From Struthidea cinerea (Eukaryota > Chordata > Aves > Passeriformes > Corcoracidae), in NCBI GenBank assembly GCA_013397865.1, contig VZTI01005325.1, forward strand, positions 1,462,084-1,526,083: a stretch of DNA of 64,000 nucleotides, given 5' to 3'. The position numbers were made by a program, and so were the translations under genes. The notes under the pieces are model-generated. The model searched no databases, was not told the DNA's origin, and saw only the letters and a program-made list of their open reading frames with translations. Positions 1 through 13,345 of this stretch are shown here, piece by piece (the stretch's first letter is position 1; every line of letters begins with the position of its first letter).

Positions 1-995
1 TTGGTAAAAGAATTTTGCATAATTGAAACATGAGTTCAGAAATGGCCCCCAAATTTTCAAGGTAACATGAGGGCTTTTCTTTTTGCTTTTATTTTAAAAT
101 ATGAATTGTTGTCTTTCTTATAAGTAACATGATACACACAAAAAAAGATGCAGTGGCAGCATCTGCTCTACCAATACCTTCCTTTGAAATGACAGAAATA
201 AAGTAGTAGGTGGGGTATAAATTCTGGTGTATTTAACAGGAAAAGAAATAAGAAATTACTCAAAGCATTGAAGCTTCATAGCTTCAGCAGACACCAGACT
301 AAGACTGATTTTAGGATCTATTCTGAGCTAAGACTTGGAAAGTGCCGCTTCCTTGGCAGTTCAAAGAAACTTTGAAACAAAGTTCAAAGCCCTTTATTTT
401 GAGGGCTCTATTAGGCCCAAAGTCATCAGCCTTGTATCTGCAGTTTGTTTGCTCTCTTAGGCAGGAGCTAAATTGGCCACACAAGAAAAAATATAGGTAA
501 ATAAATAAACAAACAAACGGATATGAGCAACTTTCTGGGATCTTGGGCTTGCTTAGCATTTCAAAGTCCCTCTCTTATTAAAAAGACATTGAACAGCAGA
601 ATGGATTGCTCAGTAAAAGTTGACATTTAGAAAGAAAAAGAATACATCTTTAACAGTCTCTTCCCAGCAAAGCCATGAATGCACATCTACAGAAGCTCAG
701 CCAACCTTCTGGCTTCCTTTTTTTCCTAATTATATTGCTCAGACAGAGTGTTCTGTCTCCACGCTTGAGTCAAAGGTCTCTGTGTTTTATCCAGCATGGA
801 TAAAACTGATTCATGACTGCTGATTCCCTCCCTGCAGGGGGTGTTGCTGGGTACGAAGGTTTTGGGAAAACGTGGCTCTTGACTGCAGTTCCTGCCAAGG
901 ACTGTAATACATAAACTACTAGCTCCTACCTAACCACTCTAACGCCTTTTGAAAACATTGGCTTTGCTGTACATTAATTAAGGTGGATTCCTTAC
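1..995. other. Unique non-coding sequence
   Basis: AT-rich sequence with stop codons in every frame at ordinary spacing. The open frames at 311-559 (minus) and 620-823 (plus) have low-complexity composition and no recognisable domain. I see no repeat family, RNA gene or promoter signature here. Confidence 0.6.
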
Positions 996-1062
996 ACCCT
1001 TCAGCTTGGGGGTTGTACTAGGTGACATGAAATGGTCCCTTCCAACCCAAACAATTCTACAA
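996..1062 (+). repeat. CR1 LINE, 3'-terminal fragment
   Basis: The stretch has the end of the avian CR1 3' UTR: a CTTGGGGGTTGTACTAG block (consensus-like TTGGACTAGATGA) followed by GGTCCCTTCCAACCCAAAC and a decayed octamer tail (ATTCTACA ATTCCCTG). Only about 65 bp survive, typical of strong 5' truncation by target-primed reverse transcription. The orientation follows from the tail lying at the right end. Substitutions in the octamers suggest an old insertion. Confidence 0.85.
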
Positions 1063-3699
1063 TTCCCTGTAAAGCAGTTTCCCAGATCTGAAATAAGGCT
1101 CATGGCTATCAAACAAAGGATTTTTCTATGGTCCAGCAGGACCAGCATACTAACACAGCGAGGTTCTTCTTCGGGTTATGGGCTGCAGGTCCTCCCTCTT
1201 TGCCTGCCTGTTATCCCTGTGCTTTTCCTTTTAAGCCAATAATGGAATGACTTGAATACTGGGTGCAAAATAGTTGGTGAAAGCTTTGGTCCACTGTGAG
1301 TAGGATTGCAAATCTTTGGCTTCATTTGAAGTAGAGCAGGGTTCATTTGGATGCTGCTTTCACTTTCAATTAATCGTAGCCCTGCTGTGCATTTTCTTGT
1401 TATGTGATTCAGCTGTAGAATGACAATCCTACAATGGACACCATTTGGCAATGATATCCAGAGCCTTTGATATCTTCAGCACTTGCCTGGACAAGCCTCT
1501 CAGAAGTCTGATCTAATAACAGGCCTCCAGAGAACCCTTCCTACACAAATTTTGCTGTGATTCTATCAGGACTTTTTTCATCATCCATAAGAAAAGGTTG
1601 TTTAATATAGAAAGAGGTCTGTTCCTCATGTGACATGCCAACACTTTGCTTTATCACTGATAACCATAGATTTCACTAATGTAACTCACAGCTCAGGAGT
1701 TTTAATCTGTTCTCCCAGCTAGTAGCAAGGTCAGGAAAACTGCAGAGGTATTTCTAAGGAAAAGGGAGGCATGGCTCCAATACTTTTATGCTAGAAAATG
1801 ATTCAATGAAAAACCTGCTGAAAAGGTTGAAGTGTAGTTAAGCATGCAGATAAAGAAAAGTATGACATTCACCTAAAATATCATAATTAATGAACAAATG
1901 TATCATCCTGAAGTAAATTTGACAGGGTGGTCACATTAAGTTCACAGCACTATTTGCTCCAAAGTAGCTGATCTTTCTTTTTTCCCTTTAAATACAAAAA
2001 CACGTAAAAAGAAATGCAGTTTCCCTGAAGATCCCATGTCACTGCACAAACTGAATGCAAGCTCTGGATTTCATAGGCAGGGTAGAAATGTGGTTCTCCT
2101 TAAACAGGAAGATCTATCATCAGATGATAAAAATTATTACAGATCAAATAAAGCCAGTGTAAATACATCGAGTCATAGTAAATGAAGACCTGCACCTGCA
2201 GGTTTCTTAGGCTACTCCCAGTTATTCATCCAGGAAACTGGCATTTAGTTGGCATTGAAAAATAGGGCTGCTCAGGTTTTGTTATGAAACATGGAAGATT
2301 TTAATGAAGAAATGTCAGCAGTGGCAAAAAGCTGTGAAGCTGAGGCTCAGCCCCAGCACAGACAGGCTCTGGTAGAAATACCCAAAACATCTCCTCACTC
2401 TGCCTGTTCCCAGGACCCACAGCACACAGCCTGTTCTGCTGGCTACAACAGTGATGTAATCAAAAACACCAGGATCCAATGGGCCTTTAAAAAACATCAT
2501 GCCTTGATTATTCATGCTGGTTTCCCACTTCATTTTTTCACCAATATAATACATATTTGGAAGCCTGATCACAAATCTAGGAGAGAAATTTTCAAATCTG
2601 TCCACCCCATTATGTGCACAAGACTTTCTTCAAAAAACAGTGAAAGTACAATTCCTTTTTTCAATGAAACAGAGACATTCAGATGACTTGGGCATTTTTA
2701 AAAACTCCACCATTAAAGGCTCACTTTATGTGTTTGCATTTAAAAACCTTGGCTAAGATCATTCAGTGATTAAATACAGAGCAGCGGGAATAATTTTTGG
2801 CGAATGTTGGCCATAATCCCCCACAGTAATCTATTACATCATCATTTCTATAATGGATGACATCACCTCTCTTTGACTCATCTTACTTGATGCGTCTGTA
2901 ATGCTTGAAGTGGATTTCATTGTTAAGATGTAGAAGGTTTCCTCATACATCACAGCTGACAGGAGGACTCTCATTTCTCCCATCATTCAGTCTTCATTCT
3001 GTCTGCATGAAGCCAACCAGCTGAAAGATCATATCTTCTAACAACTGCAATTGCTGTTACTTTGCACACAATATCATATTGTGCCCTTAATTCTGACTGT
3101 CTCCACTGTTGCTGGCAGTGTATCAACATTTAGCAAGGATTTAGTCTTTTGTCATAGGTACCTCTAAGGGTTTTATGTAAAACATGATTCCTTGTTTTCT
3201 CTGTGGGTGACTTAGAAGAAATGTTGTAAGTGATGTTAAAAAAATGAGCTTCCTGGCAACTAACTCCTCATTTGTAACAGAGACGGAGAAAATCTGATAC
3301 TTAAAATGGAAGTAGACAATTGACTGCTCTAATGTTGGCTCAGGTTAAGATTTTAATCTCAGTGTTCACGTAATATAACAAGCCAATCACTTTCCAAACA
3401 GCACCTGGTACGGTAATACAGAAAATCCTGGGGATGGAAGGTGTGTCGTTATTGCACAGCTTAACAGAAACTATTGGAAGGGTGCAGAGAAATATCTTAG
3501 ATGGTCTCTTGCTTTATGAATCCTAAGAACATCTGGACCTTATTTCATCTTGTTGTGCGGATGACCCACCACCCTGTTCTACGCTGCCTTCTTTGTTCAT
3601 GCTCATGTATGACATCCAAAACCTTTTGTCTTATTTAGCGACCTCATACAGACCTTTTTGCTACAGCCTGGAGTTTGATGACACCAACTTTGGATGGAA
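1063..3699. other. Unique non-coding sequence
   Basis: No gene or repeat recognised. The overlapping open frames at 2291-2686 (plus) and 2315-2605 (minus) occupy a slightly GC-richer patch and have no known domain. The stretch at about 2770-3000, with clustered CATCA/ATGAT motifs, has the look of a conserved non-coding element, but that is only an impression. Confidence 0.55.
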
Positions 3700-3958
3700 T
3701 TATGGGCATAGCATGTGCACAGCTACTGGCTTATCCAAGACTCCCACACTAAAAGGTTTCTTCCTTGTTGCTATATTTCCTTCACAGTTACTTTTACATC
3801 TTTCCAGACAATATTTCCTTGTTGAGTGGCTGTGCAGCCACTTGCTCCCCATGCTGTACTTACATGGAGGGTTGCCCCATCCCAGGTGCAGAATCAGTCA
3901 CTTGCCCTTGTTAAACTTCATAGAGATCGTGGTTGCCCAGCTCTAATTCATCGAGGTC
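3700..3958 (-). repeat. CR1 LINE, internal 3'-region fragment (old)
   Basis: On the plus strand, 3820-3958 reads as the reverse complement of a common avian CR1 body segment. It runs in order through a GCAGCCACTTGCTCCCC block, a CCCAGGTGCAGAATC block, CACTTGCCCTTGTTAAACTT and GATTCATCGAGGTCC-like sequence. The part to the left (3700-3820) is more decayed and aligns only patchily from memory. The fragment lacks the 3' tail, so it is truncated at both ends. The open frame across it (3593-3946, plus) is antisense to the element and not a gene. Confidence 0.7.
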
Positions 3959-5245
3959 CACAAGACCAAGACACGTGGCAGTCACTTTAATGAAAAGAAT
4001 CAGGTGGCTTTGGAGCTCTGAATTGGGCTTATGAACCAGCAATGTAAAATATGGCAACCCTCAATTTGTACTCAGTAATCAATTAGACACACGTACAAGC
4101 TGGAAATCTGACCAGGAGGTTGGTTATGCAAAGAAACATGCATGGAGCAACATGGTACTGGAATCGCTCCCAAGAAGACTGATTTTTGAGGAAGACATCT
4201 AAACATATTGAAGTTGCATAGATATTGTGTTTATTTGTTTTAACATGTGAGTCTCCAACCAAGCCTTCTCTGTCATTCCAGAAGCCCTGACTGTAGAAGC
4301 CTTTCACTGATCTTCCATCATCTTGCGGACTGAAGGAAGTTATTAGAAATGTCTATTCCCAATAAACTTTCCTTCAGGAAGGATAAATCTAAACTTACTA
4401 CTCAAAGATCATTTCAGGCAGGAAAATATGTGAGCAGATTATTCATGAAGTTTATTGCATATTAATATAATACTGTCTGATCTCATTGTTTATATAAATG
4501 CTCAATTTTTACTTGAGTTCTCTTAGCTACTTGACTTCAGGGATGTCTGCCAAAAAATGACTGATTTCTGCTCTTTGTTGGAGTAGTGTAAATGGGCAGG
4601 GCTGGCCGGACTTCTCACAGAATGTATAGCATAGAGTTTCAAAATGTCACACTCTGGAAGGTTACAAACTAAACAGGTTTCAGCTAATGGGGTGTCGGCA
4701 GTGTCTGAGGAAAGGGAAAGTTTGAGGCTTTGATGCTTATTACAAAGTCATCCCTGCTCCTTCAATAACTCATTTTGATATTTTTTAATTTGCAAAAATG
4801 TGTCTGTGTGATCCCATAGGTTCTTAACTGCTTTGTAATGAGTGTGTATGAACAGATGGAAAATGTTTTCATTTTCTGAGAGAAGTGCTAATGGATGTCA
4901 CCAGCTATTAGAAAAGCTCAGGTGGTTCCATTTTGGGAGAATAGGTATTGTCATAAGCCTCTTCATTTTTAATGAAATGTTTGCTCATTTATACCTTTAT
5001 GGTAAGTTTAAGACTGCCTATACTAGTGAAAAAGATCAGAAATTGAGCTGGAAATTAGTCACTGTGAAATAGTCCAGAACCTTAAATCCAAACATTTCAC
5101 CTGAAAATAACAAAAGCTTGTTGTAGGTCGCATCAGCATCAGGGAAAATTAATCACTGGGAGAAAAAAAATCATTCCATCAAGATTAGACACCTTTTTTC
5201 ATCTTTGTAACAGTTGCAGAGAGAACCCAAAAGGCCCCCATCAAA
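3959..5245. other. Unique non-coding sequence up to assembly gap
   Basis: AT-rich, with no recognised repeat or gene. Short open frames (4083-4307 minus, 4842-5072 plus) have no domain. The segment ends at a run of N. Confidence 0.6.
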
Positions 5246-5289
5246 NNNNNNNNNNNNNNNNNNNNNNNNNNNNNNNNNNNNNNNNNNNN
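5246..5289. other. Assembly gap (44 N) followed by poly(A)
   Basis: Forty-four undetermined bases are followed immediately by 19 A residues (5290-5308). The gap probably marks a homopolymer that was hard to read. The true length of the A-run and the gap is unknown, so any frame that crosses it is meaningless. Confidence 0.98.
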
Positions 5290-5308
5290 AAAAAAAAAAA
5301 AAAAAAAA

Positions 5309-8300
5309 TCACAGCAGAAAGGAACAATATTTCTATGTAACATTCAATACTCTGTCAATCTATTTAGATTTTTATCCACTAACCCAGATGAGATTTCATA
5401 CTGGTTTTGAGCTCCCTCTAGCATCAGGCATTAGGATCTTCCCAGGAGAAGAAACTGAAATATGAAATATAAAAGGATAAAATGAAACTCAATAAGTAAA
5501 TTTTCCCTTATATCCTAGCTGAAGGGCAGAATTAATAGAGTGAATAGGGCTGAGAAAAAGCTAGAGAAACCAAAATGTTTTCCTGGCTGGGAATTGAGGA
5601 ATGGAGGGAGGCACAGCTGAGTTGGGATAGAGTGGTACTACTGGGTTGCCCCTCTGTTACTACAAAAGACAGAGTTCAATAATATAGATTGCTCCTCTCT
5701 GTTCTGCTGTTGGTTCACATTGCTCAGCTGCACTGAGGCCCTGCTTGGATCAAACAGCTGTGAACTGCATGAGATTATATTAACAGATAAAGGCATCTCA
5801 GTGTACTGCACGCAGGCTGATATTTTGGAAATTAAAATGTGGGAAAGACGCCTTGCGCAAAATCTTGCTCTATTTCTCCATATATCTGACGCACAAAGAC
5901 CAACCCCACAATCAGAGCTCCTTCAGCACTCAAGCCAGACCTGAAGAAGCTTTCACCCAGCTACTGCTCCTTCTTTTGTCTCAGTGTTTGCAATTCAGTT
6001 TTCAACTTGCCAAATGAAGCGGGCAAAGGAGTAGCGGTTATGACGAGTAGGGCAACACCTACAGCAATCGTTTCTCTACCATTGCAGTGTGAAGAGCAGC
6101 AGTGCTCAGAAGCAGAAATTATTTTTCTCACCTGTCCCATGAAAGGCTTTCCCTGAGTGACAGGTGAGGTTGCAGGTGTTTATTCAGTGACTGGAAGGTG
6201 GATGAAGTAGCTTAAAGGAACGTGTTAAAACCTGCCGAGGGTGGAAGAAGGACTGAACAGAGCGGGCTCAGGGTGGAATATCTTCCTCCTAGGTTTCTTC
6301 ACAGCACACATTTCCTAGGAACTATTTGAACTTTTATACATTTATTTTGCTCTCACAATTGACAACTTCAGGTATAGAGACAAGTCTCTATTGTGCAAGA
6401 TACTGTACAAATTATATTTCTTGGCCTCAGAAAAATTACACTTAGAGCCATAAGCCCAAACAGATGGACCAGGCATTCTCCAGAGACTGGCTAGGTGAAG
6501 CATGAAACACAGCTAGAAAATACCTATATCTAAGTAAAAAAGAAAAAAAATCAAATGAGAAATAAATTTCAGTTCCTCCATTGAAAATTACAAAGAAAAT
6601 GGATATTTTAACTTCAATCTGAGTGAAAAAATTTAAACATGTATGCCAATGATGGTATGTTAGCTTCCTCTGGTAAAGTAGAAATGTTTTAATACCTCTC
6701 TCTGTCCAGTCCTGCCAACATTTCATCATCTTCGCAGTTAAGTACTTCCATAATGAGAAATGATACAGGCAACCATCAGGCACTGCATGACACTGCAGCT
6801 CCTAATTCTGATGTGCATATTCGTCTGCAGTCAGGCTGAGTTTGTTTTCAGTTTATTTTATTTCAACTAATCTCACAGCAGAAGAAATGGAAGCCTCACA
6901 AACAGCTGGGATATGGCAAGTCCCATATTCTGACTCATAAAAGTCACAGGTAAGCCAAAGAAAAGCTATTCAAAAGGCACAGAATAGCAGTTACTTTGCT
7001 TTTCAACAGCTCTGCACTGAAGGCAACAGATGCCTTTCTTTGAAACCAGTCTGTTGGAATTTCACGGAGGGGCAAAAAAATGCAGACAAAACCCCCAAAC
7101 ACAAAAAAGCCCAGCTGTTGGGTTCAAACAGCTTTGAAGTGGAGCTGCAATCCAGGGAGACAGAGAAACCTGCTGAAAGCCAAGAACTGAGAAAACTGTT
7201 TCACTGTTCGTCGATAGAAGTGTTTTGCAAAAGCGCTGTTTTCCTAACAACTGCCTGGTCCATTAGGGCTGAGCTGGCCTTGTCCATCCACGTGTTTGAC
7301 ACTCTTTACTAAAAATGATGCTTTTCAAAGACAGGTTACTCACCTGCCCAGCACCATAACTCAAGTTGTGGCAAGAGTTACGGACCACAAGCACTGCTTT
7401 CCTCCTGGTGGGATTAACTGTGATAAATGAGCTTTTTAAATCCTGGCATGAAAGAGAGTTCATACTTTTGTTTCATTAAAATGGAGTTAGCAACAAGTAT
7501 TTATATCCTAAGCTACTGGCAGAAAGCAGGGTGTAGCACCAATGAAATTCATGGTGAAAAGAAAGACTGTTTTTCCTGCACAAAAGACCCTCTTGGATAA
7601 AGAAGCAGCTTTAAAAGCTGCTGCTTTTACAGAATATGACAGGTTTTCAGACAATACTAAAAAATGCTAAAAGTCAGCCTCTAAGTCAGAGATGAATACT
7701 GTGTCTGGAGTACAGACACATCCCAGTCAGACCCAATACATTTGATAATATGCAACACTTAATAAAATGTATTTCTTAATATGTACAAATTGAAATGTGA
7801 CTGTTAATGAAATAGAGAATTTAGAAAGAAGTTAAAAACTTTTAAGAAAGTAATTTTAAAAGAACCCCACACTGAGTTCATTACTTGTTCACAAAATCAC
7901 AGCATTCTACATTTCAACAAAATTGTGTCTTACAAAGGTGTGTGGGGTGGGGGGAAATCAACATTTCTTTCCTTGGACTGCCTTCTCTATTTTTGTCAGT
8001 GTGAATTTTGCCATCTGAATTTAATCTGATCTTGTGTCTAACTTAAACTCTGATCGTTTGCAGACTATGCAAACTTGGTTTTCTCTTCTTTCACAAATAC
8101 TTTTAAACAAGAAAGGCATTACACAAATGTTAGCTGAGTGCCTTTTGTCTGCATTAGCAGAACAAGTTCATACAGCCCCTTGTTTGATCTGCTTGTCAAT
8201 TTTGCCCTGAGAGAATAAACAAAGTGTCAGACTCAGGATTTATTTGTGTAACAGAGAGGCGTGCAATGCATGAGTTTTGGAGGACTACACGGCTTTAATA

Positions 8301-11230
8301 TTAATCCTCCTCCAATCCATGCAGTGCACTGGTCTGGAGGATTTACAGATATCTGGTAGCCCAGATGGATTAGGAATGGTTGAAATCTAGGACAAATAGG
8401 CATGGAGCTTGCGTGGTTTAACTGTATGGGGTGTGTAGGGAAGTTCATGTTTTGACAATCCAGACTTCAAAACACTGTCTAGGTTGTGTCCAATTTGGCC
8501 AGGTCACATTGATCAGCTTCCAGGATAAAAAACACGATGACATCCAGTGAAAAACCTGCCGGAGCGGGGTACGATTGTGCTTTCTGGGCCTGGGTCTAGA
8601 AAGATCTTCTACATCTACTCATGCTGCATGATCAGTGGTTTCATCAATGGAAGTCCTCATTTTTCCTTCAAAGTATACAGTCATCCCTCAAACCCTGCCA
8701 AATTAGGACTGGACTAAAGCATTAGCAACATTTTGGACAGAAAGGAGAAATGCATGAAGTGAAGACACAAGAGAATGCACAGGTTAAAGCCCTCTCCACT
8801 GTGAGACAGTATCCCAAGCTACTTGGTTGTCCAGCTACAAAGCTGAGGAAAGATCCGTGTAGCCCAGCAGATTTCAGTTTGATCATCTAAATGAAAAACA
8901 AAAGGAAAATAATTGGTTTTTCTCCTTATCTCAACCCAGTGCCTGCTATCTGCCATGCGATAAAAGTACTGAAGAGACAGTTTTCCTCATCGTTTTTTGA
9001 CTGTCCCTTACAAACATATATATTTTGGGGCATTCCTGAAAAATACACGCAGAAATATTTCTATTACATTTATTCGTAGTGCTGAAAGGCTTTGGATGCC
9101 TGGTCATGAATAGGGAGCCTGGTGGACACCAGCTGGACAACACATCAGAAAATGTTACCTCCACCAATTGGTTTAGAGTAGAAGGCCAACACAACCTGAT
9201 GTGTGAGTGCAAGGGAGCAGTGAGACAATAATAGTGTAAGAGGTGCACTCAACATTCTAGCTGCTTGATTGTTTCAAATTTTGGTTATGTTCACATTGTT
9301 TCTGGTAATTTCAGATTTTTTCATGGGTGTCACAATAAACAAAATTTTAGGGAGGCAACAAAGATGATGTTTTTGTAGTAAATACAGCCAATGCCTCCAG
9401 CGCATTAAGGAATCACAGTAGGGTGAAGTACCAGAGGAATTATTTGAAAACTGTTCAAGAGGCTTTACAGGGTGGCTAGCATTGCTGTATGCCTTTTTGA
9501 CTGAAGGAATTTCAGATAACCTATATTTTTCAGTTGCACATTAACTAACTTCAGTCCAAGTTACCACATGCCCTGCCCCTGAAAATTACACACAATAAAA
9601 TGTACGCGAAAGAATATAATACTTCATCCTCATAGACATCACGTAGGAGAAAAGAGAATATCTGTGAGTGGTCTCAGATTCTTCAAGCATCAAGACACAC
9701 AAACCAAAGTGGCAGGTTACAGCTGGTTTCACCCATTTCAACTTTAGCTATGGGGCTCTTCCTAAATGCTACGAGTTTTATAGGATGACATTGCTCCCTC
9801 TTTAGGTGTAGTGACAGGGACTACATGCTTTTCCATACCAGTCTACTGGCTGCTCCAAGACTCCTAAACCTTTCAACTTTTCATTTTTGGTATCTCCTGG
9901 CTTGGCAAAATGTGATCTGAAGAACAGTCTCTAGTCAGGGAATACCCTCCTGCTTCTTAGTACTTTAAATACAATACAGTTATTTTGAAAATATTATTTT
10001 TTAATCCCAGCAGCAAATGAGTATTTATTGCATTTGCTTCAGATTCTCAAGTCAATCACTTAGTAACCTTTTACAGGAAATATGAACCTAAATTTTTTTC
10101 TCTGCTTCCAAAGTTCCCCCCCAAAAAGCAATTCTTTAATGTTTTGAATGCCTCCTTCGTAGGTTAAGTTTGCTACTTGTAACCAAGAATTTCTGTTTGT
10201 CTGAAGACGTGAGGCAGACCAAAAGAGTTCAATAAACATCCATTTTCAGAGGAGAATCAGTTCCGTTTGATTCAATTCACCTTCTAGACTTTGTATGTTG
10301 ATTCTCCTACTAGGCAAGGATAAGAACTGCAAAATCAAGCGGTCTGATGATTCACAGGGAGATGAATAAGTATTTTCAAAACATTAATAACCTTTTTTTT
10401 CTAAACTGGAACAGAGTGAATACAATTTTCTTTGTAAACCTCTAAACCTCTTCTTCCGAGATGAATAACTTGAAAACATTGGCCTTTAAGTAGTCTGCAG
10501 GGTAAATGCTTAAGCTGAAGTAGACTTGAGATTTTCTGTTGATTTCTTCTGTTTTCTTTTCTTCCCTCTATTCAATCCTGCCCATAGCCCTGACACAGGT
10601 TGAATGCAAGAGCTTTATCGGACATACTGGAAATTCTTTATAATCAACTCATCAAGCACACATGCTTTCATCTTCATAAGCTTTTGAATACCTTTTTTCT
10701 TAAAGCAAACACAAGGAAATGTGGCAGGAAGGTCATAGGTCGTAGGTCTGGGATAAACACTAAACAACAAGTTACAAGAGAAATTTAAAGTTTTATTTTC
10801 TGTGCAGTACTCATTGTTAAACTGTAAAGATGTCATTGTCTGTTTAGCTTTTCAAAAGCATTCAGTAAAGTAAACACAAATAAATTGCATTCAAAACAGG
10901 GTCAGTATGCAAGAAATAGGAAATATTAATGGGATCCAGAGAGTCGACAATGGACATTTCAGTCCAGTATTTCTGAGCCCACCATTATGGATTTCTGCAC
11001 TCAGAAAACTTGTGTTGCCTGGAGATCATGTTTTAAGTAATCCCAGTTCCCAAAGGCCTTTACAATTTTGAATGTATCTTCTCCTTTCCCTCTGAGAATG
11101 AAATGCCAAGCATTGCTAAGCATTCAGTGAAAAAGAATTATTGTGTATATCTCATCACAAACCTATTTAGATAAGAAAATAGTTCCAGAACTACAGAAAA
11201 ATTGCCAACAAAGATATACATATAGCCCAG
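5309..11230. other. Unique non-coding sequence
   Basis: About 5.9 kb without a recognisable gene, RNA or repeat family. All open frames are under about 115 codons and domain-free. Low-complexity patches are minor (a G-rich GTGTGGGGTGGGGGG at about 7942). Nothing here suggests splicing signals around a coding exon, although a small non-conserved exon could not be excluded by eye. Confidence 0.5.
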
Positions 11231-11826
11231 AAGTCAAATTGCATCCTGGGCTGCATCCAAAACAGCGTGGCCAGCAGGGTGAGGGAGGGGATTCCATCCC
11301 TCTGCTCTGCTCTGGTGAGACCCCACCTGCAGTGCTGCATCAGCTCTGGGCTCCCAGCACAGGAAGGACATGGACCTGTTGGAGTGAGTCCAGAGAATGG
11401 ACCTGGGCATGGGCAGAAAGATGGAAAAGGAAGGCTGAAAGAATTGGAATTGTTCATTCTGGAGAAGAGAAGGCTTTGGGGTGACCTAATTGCAGCCTTC
11501 CAGTACCTGCAGGGAGCCTACAAGAAAAATGAAGAGGGACTTTTTACAAGGGCATGTAGCGACAGGAGGAGGGCGGAATGGATTCAAGCTACAAGTGGGT
11601 AGGTTTAGATTAGACATTGGAAAAAATATCTTTACTGTGAGGGTGCTGAGGCACAGGCACAGGTTTCCCAGAGAAGGTGTGGCTACCCCTGGAGTGTTCA
11701 AGACTGGGTTGAATGGGGCTTTGAGCAACCTGGTCTAGTGGGAGGTGTCTCTGCCCCTGGCTGGGAGTTGGAACTGGATGATCTTTAAGATCTATTTCAA
11801 CCCAAGCCATTCTATGCTTCTATGTT
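11231..11826 (+). repeat. CR1 LINE: ORF2 C-terminus plus 3' UTR and octamer tail
   Basis: This is the best-preserved CR1 3' fragment in the window, about 600 bp. It starts in the C-terminal region of ORF2 (the endonuclease/reverse transcriptase polyprotein). In the frame from 11267, the block LEKRRLWGDLI (about 11459-11491) and then GLFTRACSDRRR match the non-LTR polymerase tail. The reading then shifts to the frame of 11577-11735, with NGFKL, GRFRLDI, FTVRV and the terminal GALSNLV before the stop at 11736-11738, so at least one indel lies near 11570. A 3' UTR of about 85 bp follows, with GGATGATCTTTAAGATCTA, CAACCCAAGCC and two octamers (ATTCTATG CTTCTATG). The element is 5'-truncated and cannot move. 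Numerous substitutions suggest moderate age. Confidence 0.95.
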
Positions 11827-13234
11827 ATCATCCTGTGTTTCTATACTGTGCGCTGCTTGACCCTACAATAAGTGATATAACACAAACATGCAAAAAAAAG
11901 GGTGAGTAAAGCACCCCTCTTTTCTGTTTCTAACAGTTTTAACTCCAGTGTTGTGCAGTGCAAATTATAAAGGGTCCAAGTAGAGTAAATCAATTTAAGA
12001 AGCCAAGGTGTTAGTTTTCAAAGGCAGACTAGAATGAAGCCCTAAGTACTTGATAGGAAGTACTTGATAGAAATGGAAATGCTTAGCATAACTATTCTTA
12101 AAGAGGCATAACTTAATATGAAATATGAAATCAGGAGTCTGAGATTGTGCTATGAACATTTTTTTTAAAAGACAAAACATTGAAGTTATAAAATTTGAAT
12201 AAATATAAACTCTGGTGGAAGAAATAGACTCTGTGTTTGAAGACTGTGCAATGAGACATAATAGTTGCATAACCTTTTGGAGGTTATGCAACTAAACACT
12301 TTTTAGTGATGCAGCCTTGGTGTGCCAGAATTCAATGGCAAAGTGAGTCAACAGTGTAACTTATGAGGGACTCTCCTGGTTCCCTCTTCACACAAATCAA
12401 ATTTGGAGGCAGAATAATGTCTTATGATAACAAGGCAGTACTTGCTGAATGTGTTGTGTGGCAACTTGCAGCATACCTTCATCTGAAATCACATTTATAA
12501 AAGAAATGTTCAATTCAAAACCACTTTTTACCTCATTTACTGACACCTAATCTATAATTCTTGAACAACATGTAAGACATTGCATTATGCAGACAGCAGT
12601 GAGAAACAGCTGCAACAGAGAATGTTCTTGTGTCTCCAGTACTTCCACAGTGCAGGGACAGGTCTTTACATCCAGCCTAAGTGGATCCATGCAAACTAGG
12701 GGCAGATTAGGATAAACCAAATCTGCATATGAAATTATGTAACACTGCTGACACTGCTCTGACTGGATTGCTCATTTTCTCTTTTCATTTAATTAGAATC
12801 CTCCCGCTTCTGGAATTATCTGTCACTGCCATTCAGACTCATTTTCAGATAGAATGAGCAATCCTGTATTCCGCTGCCATCCTGTCTTTATGCCTGGTGC
12901 CAGTTGCATGTTCTGTTAATGGAGATAGTTTCAGTCAGTCTAACTGCAAGATGCAAACACAAGCTGCCAAGGGAATGTAGTTTTCTAGGGAGGGGTGGCT
13001 GGGAAAGCTGTTACAAAGGATCACTATTCATACTTTCTGAAAATTTTTTGTTTCCAGTATGATGGCTGTAATTAATGGGGAAAGAATCATGTGAGGGGGC
13101 AGCACCTTCCCACTGTAAGGCACGGGAATCCCTAAAAGGAGACAGGTAGCAGGGAAGATCTCCTTCTCTGACCTCCATACTGCCACGTGACATTTTGACA
13201 TAACAAGTGTCTCGATCATTCTTTTAGTATGAGT
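11827..13234. other. Unique non-coding sequence with local hairpin structures
   Basis: No gene recognised. It contains a 14-bp tandem direct repeat (AAGTACTTGATAG units at 12044-12070), the strong hairpin listed separately at 12262-12294, and a 12-bp inverted repeat (12765-12776 with 12853-12864) inside a stretch, 12760-12960, that reads like a conserved non-coding element. Confidence 0.5.
12262..12294. repeat. Perfect 14-bp hairpin, 5-nt loop
   Basis: The left arm at 12262-12275 and right arm at 12281-12294 are perfect reverse complements, with core TTGCATAACC / GGTTATGCAA and loop TTTGG. The stem is too short for a canonical microRNA precursor, and no U-run follows. It may be a decayed palindromic transposon remnant or a protein-binding palindrome. 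The structure is seen directly; any function is unknown. Confidence 0.85.
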
Positions 13235-13345
13235 CCCTTCAAAAACCTTTTCTACTGAGCCTGGTAGATGGTTTCAAGCAACATGAATCACCAGACTTAT
13301 ATCTAGATAAGGCTTTTCATGGTACCTCAGTCAAACAATCCTTCC
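13235..13345 (+). repeat. Possible ancient CR1 ORF2 (reverse transcriptase) relic
   Basis: The sequence GAGCCTGGTAGATGG followed by ATATCTAGATAAGGCTTTTC resembles the CR1 segment encoding the reverse-transcriptase motif around F-S/D-K-A-F-D, one of the catalytic regions. The aspartate and spacing are decayed, and about 6 bases are missing before AAGGC. Flanking sequence does not align clearly from memory. This is a low-confidence call; chance similarity is possible. Confidence 0.3.

Noticed and set aside
3593..3946. 117-codon plus-strand frame
   Set aside because: It runs antisense through a CR1 fragment and has no domain of its own.
11191..11810. Several minus-strand open frames opposite the CR1 at 11.2-11.8 kb
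   Set aside because: They are antisense shadows of the CR1 ORF2 end and 3' UTR.
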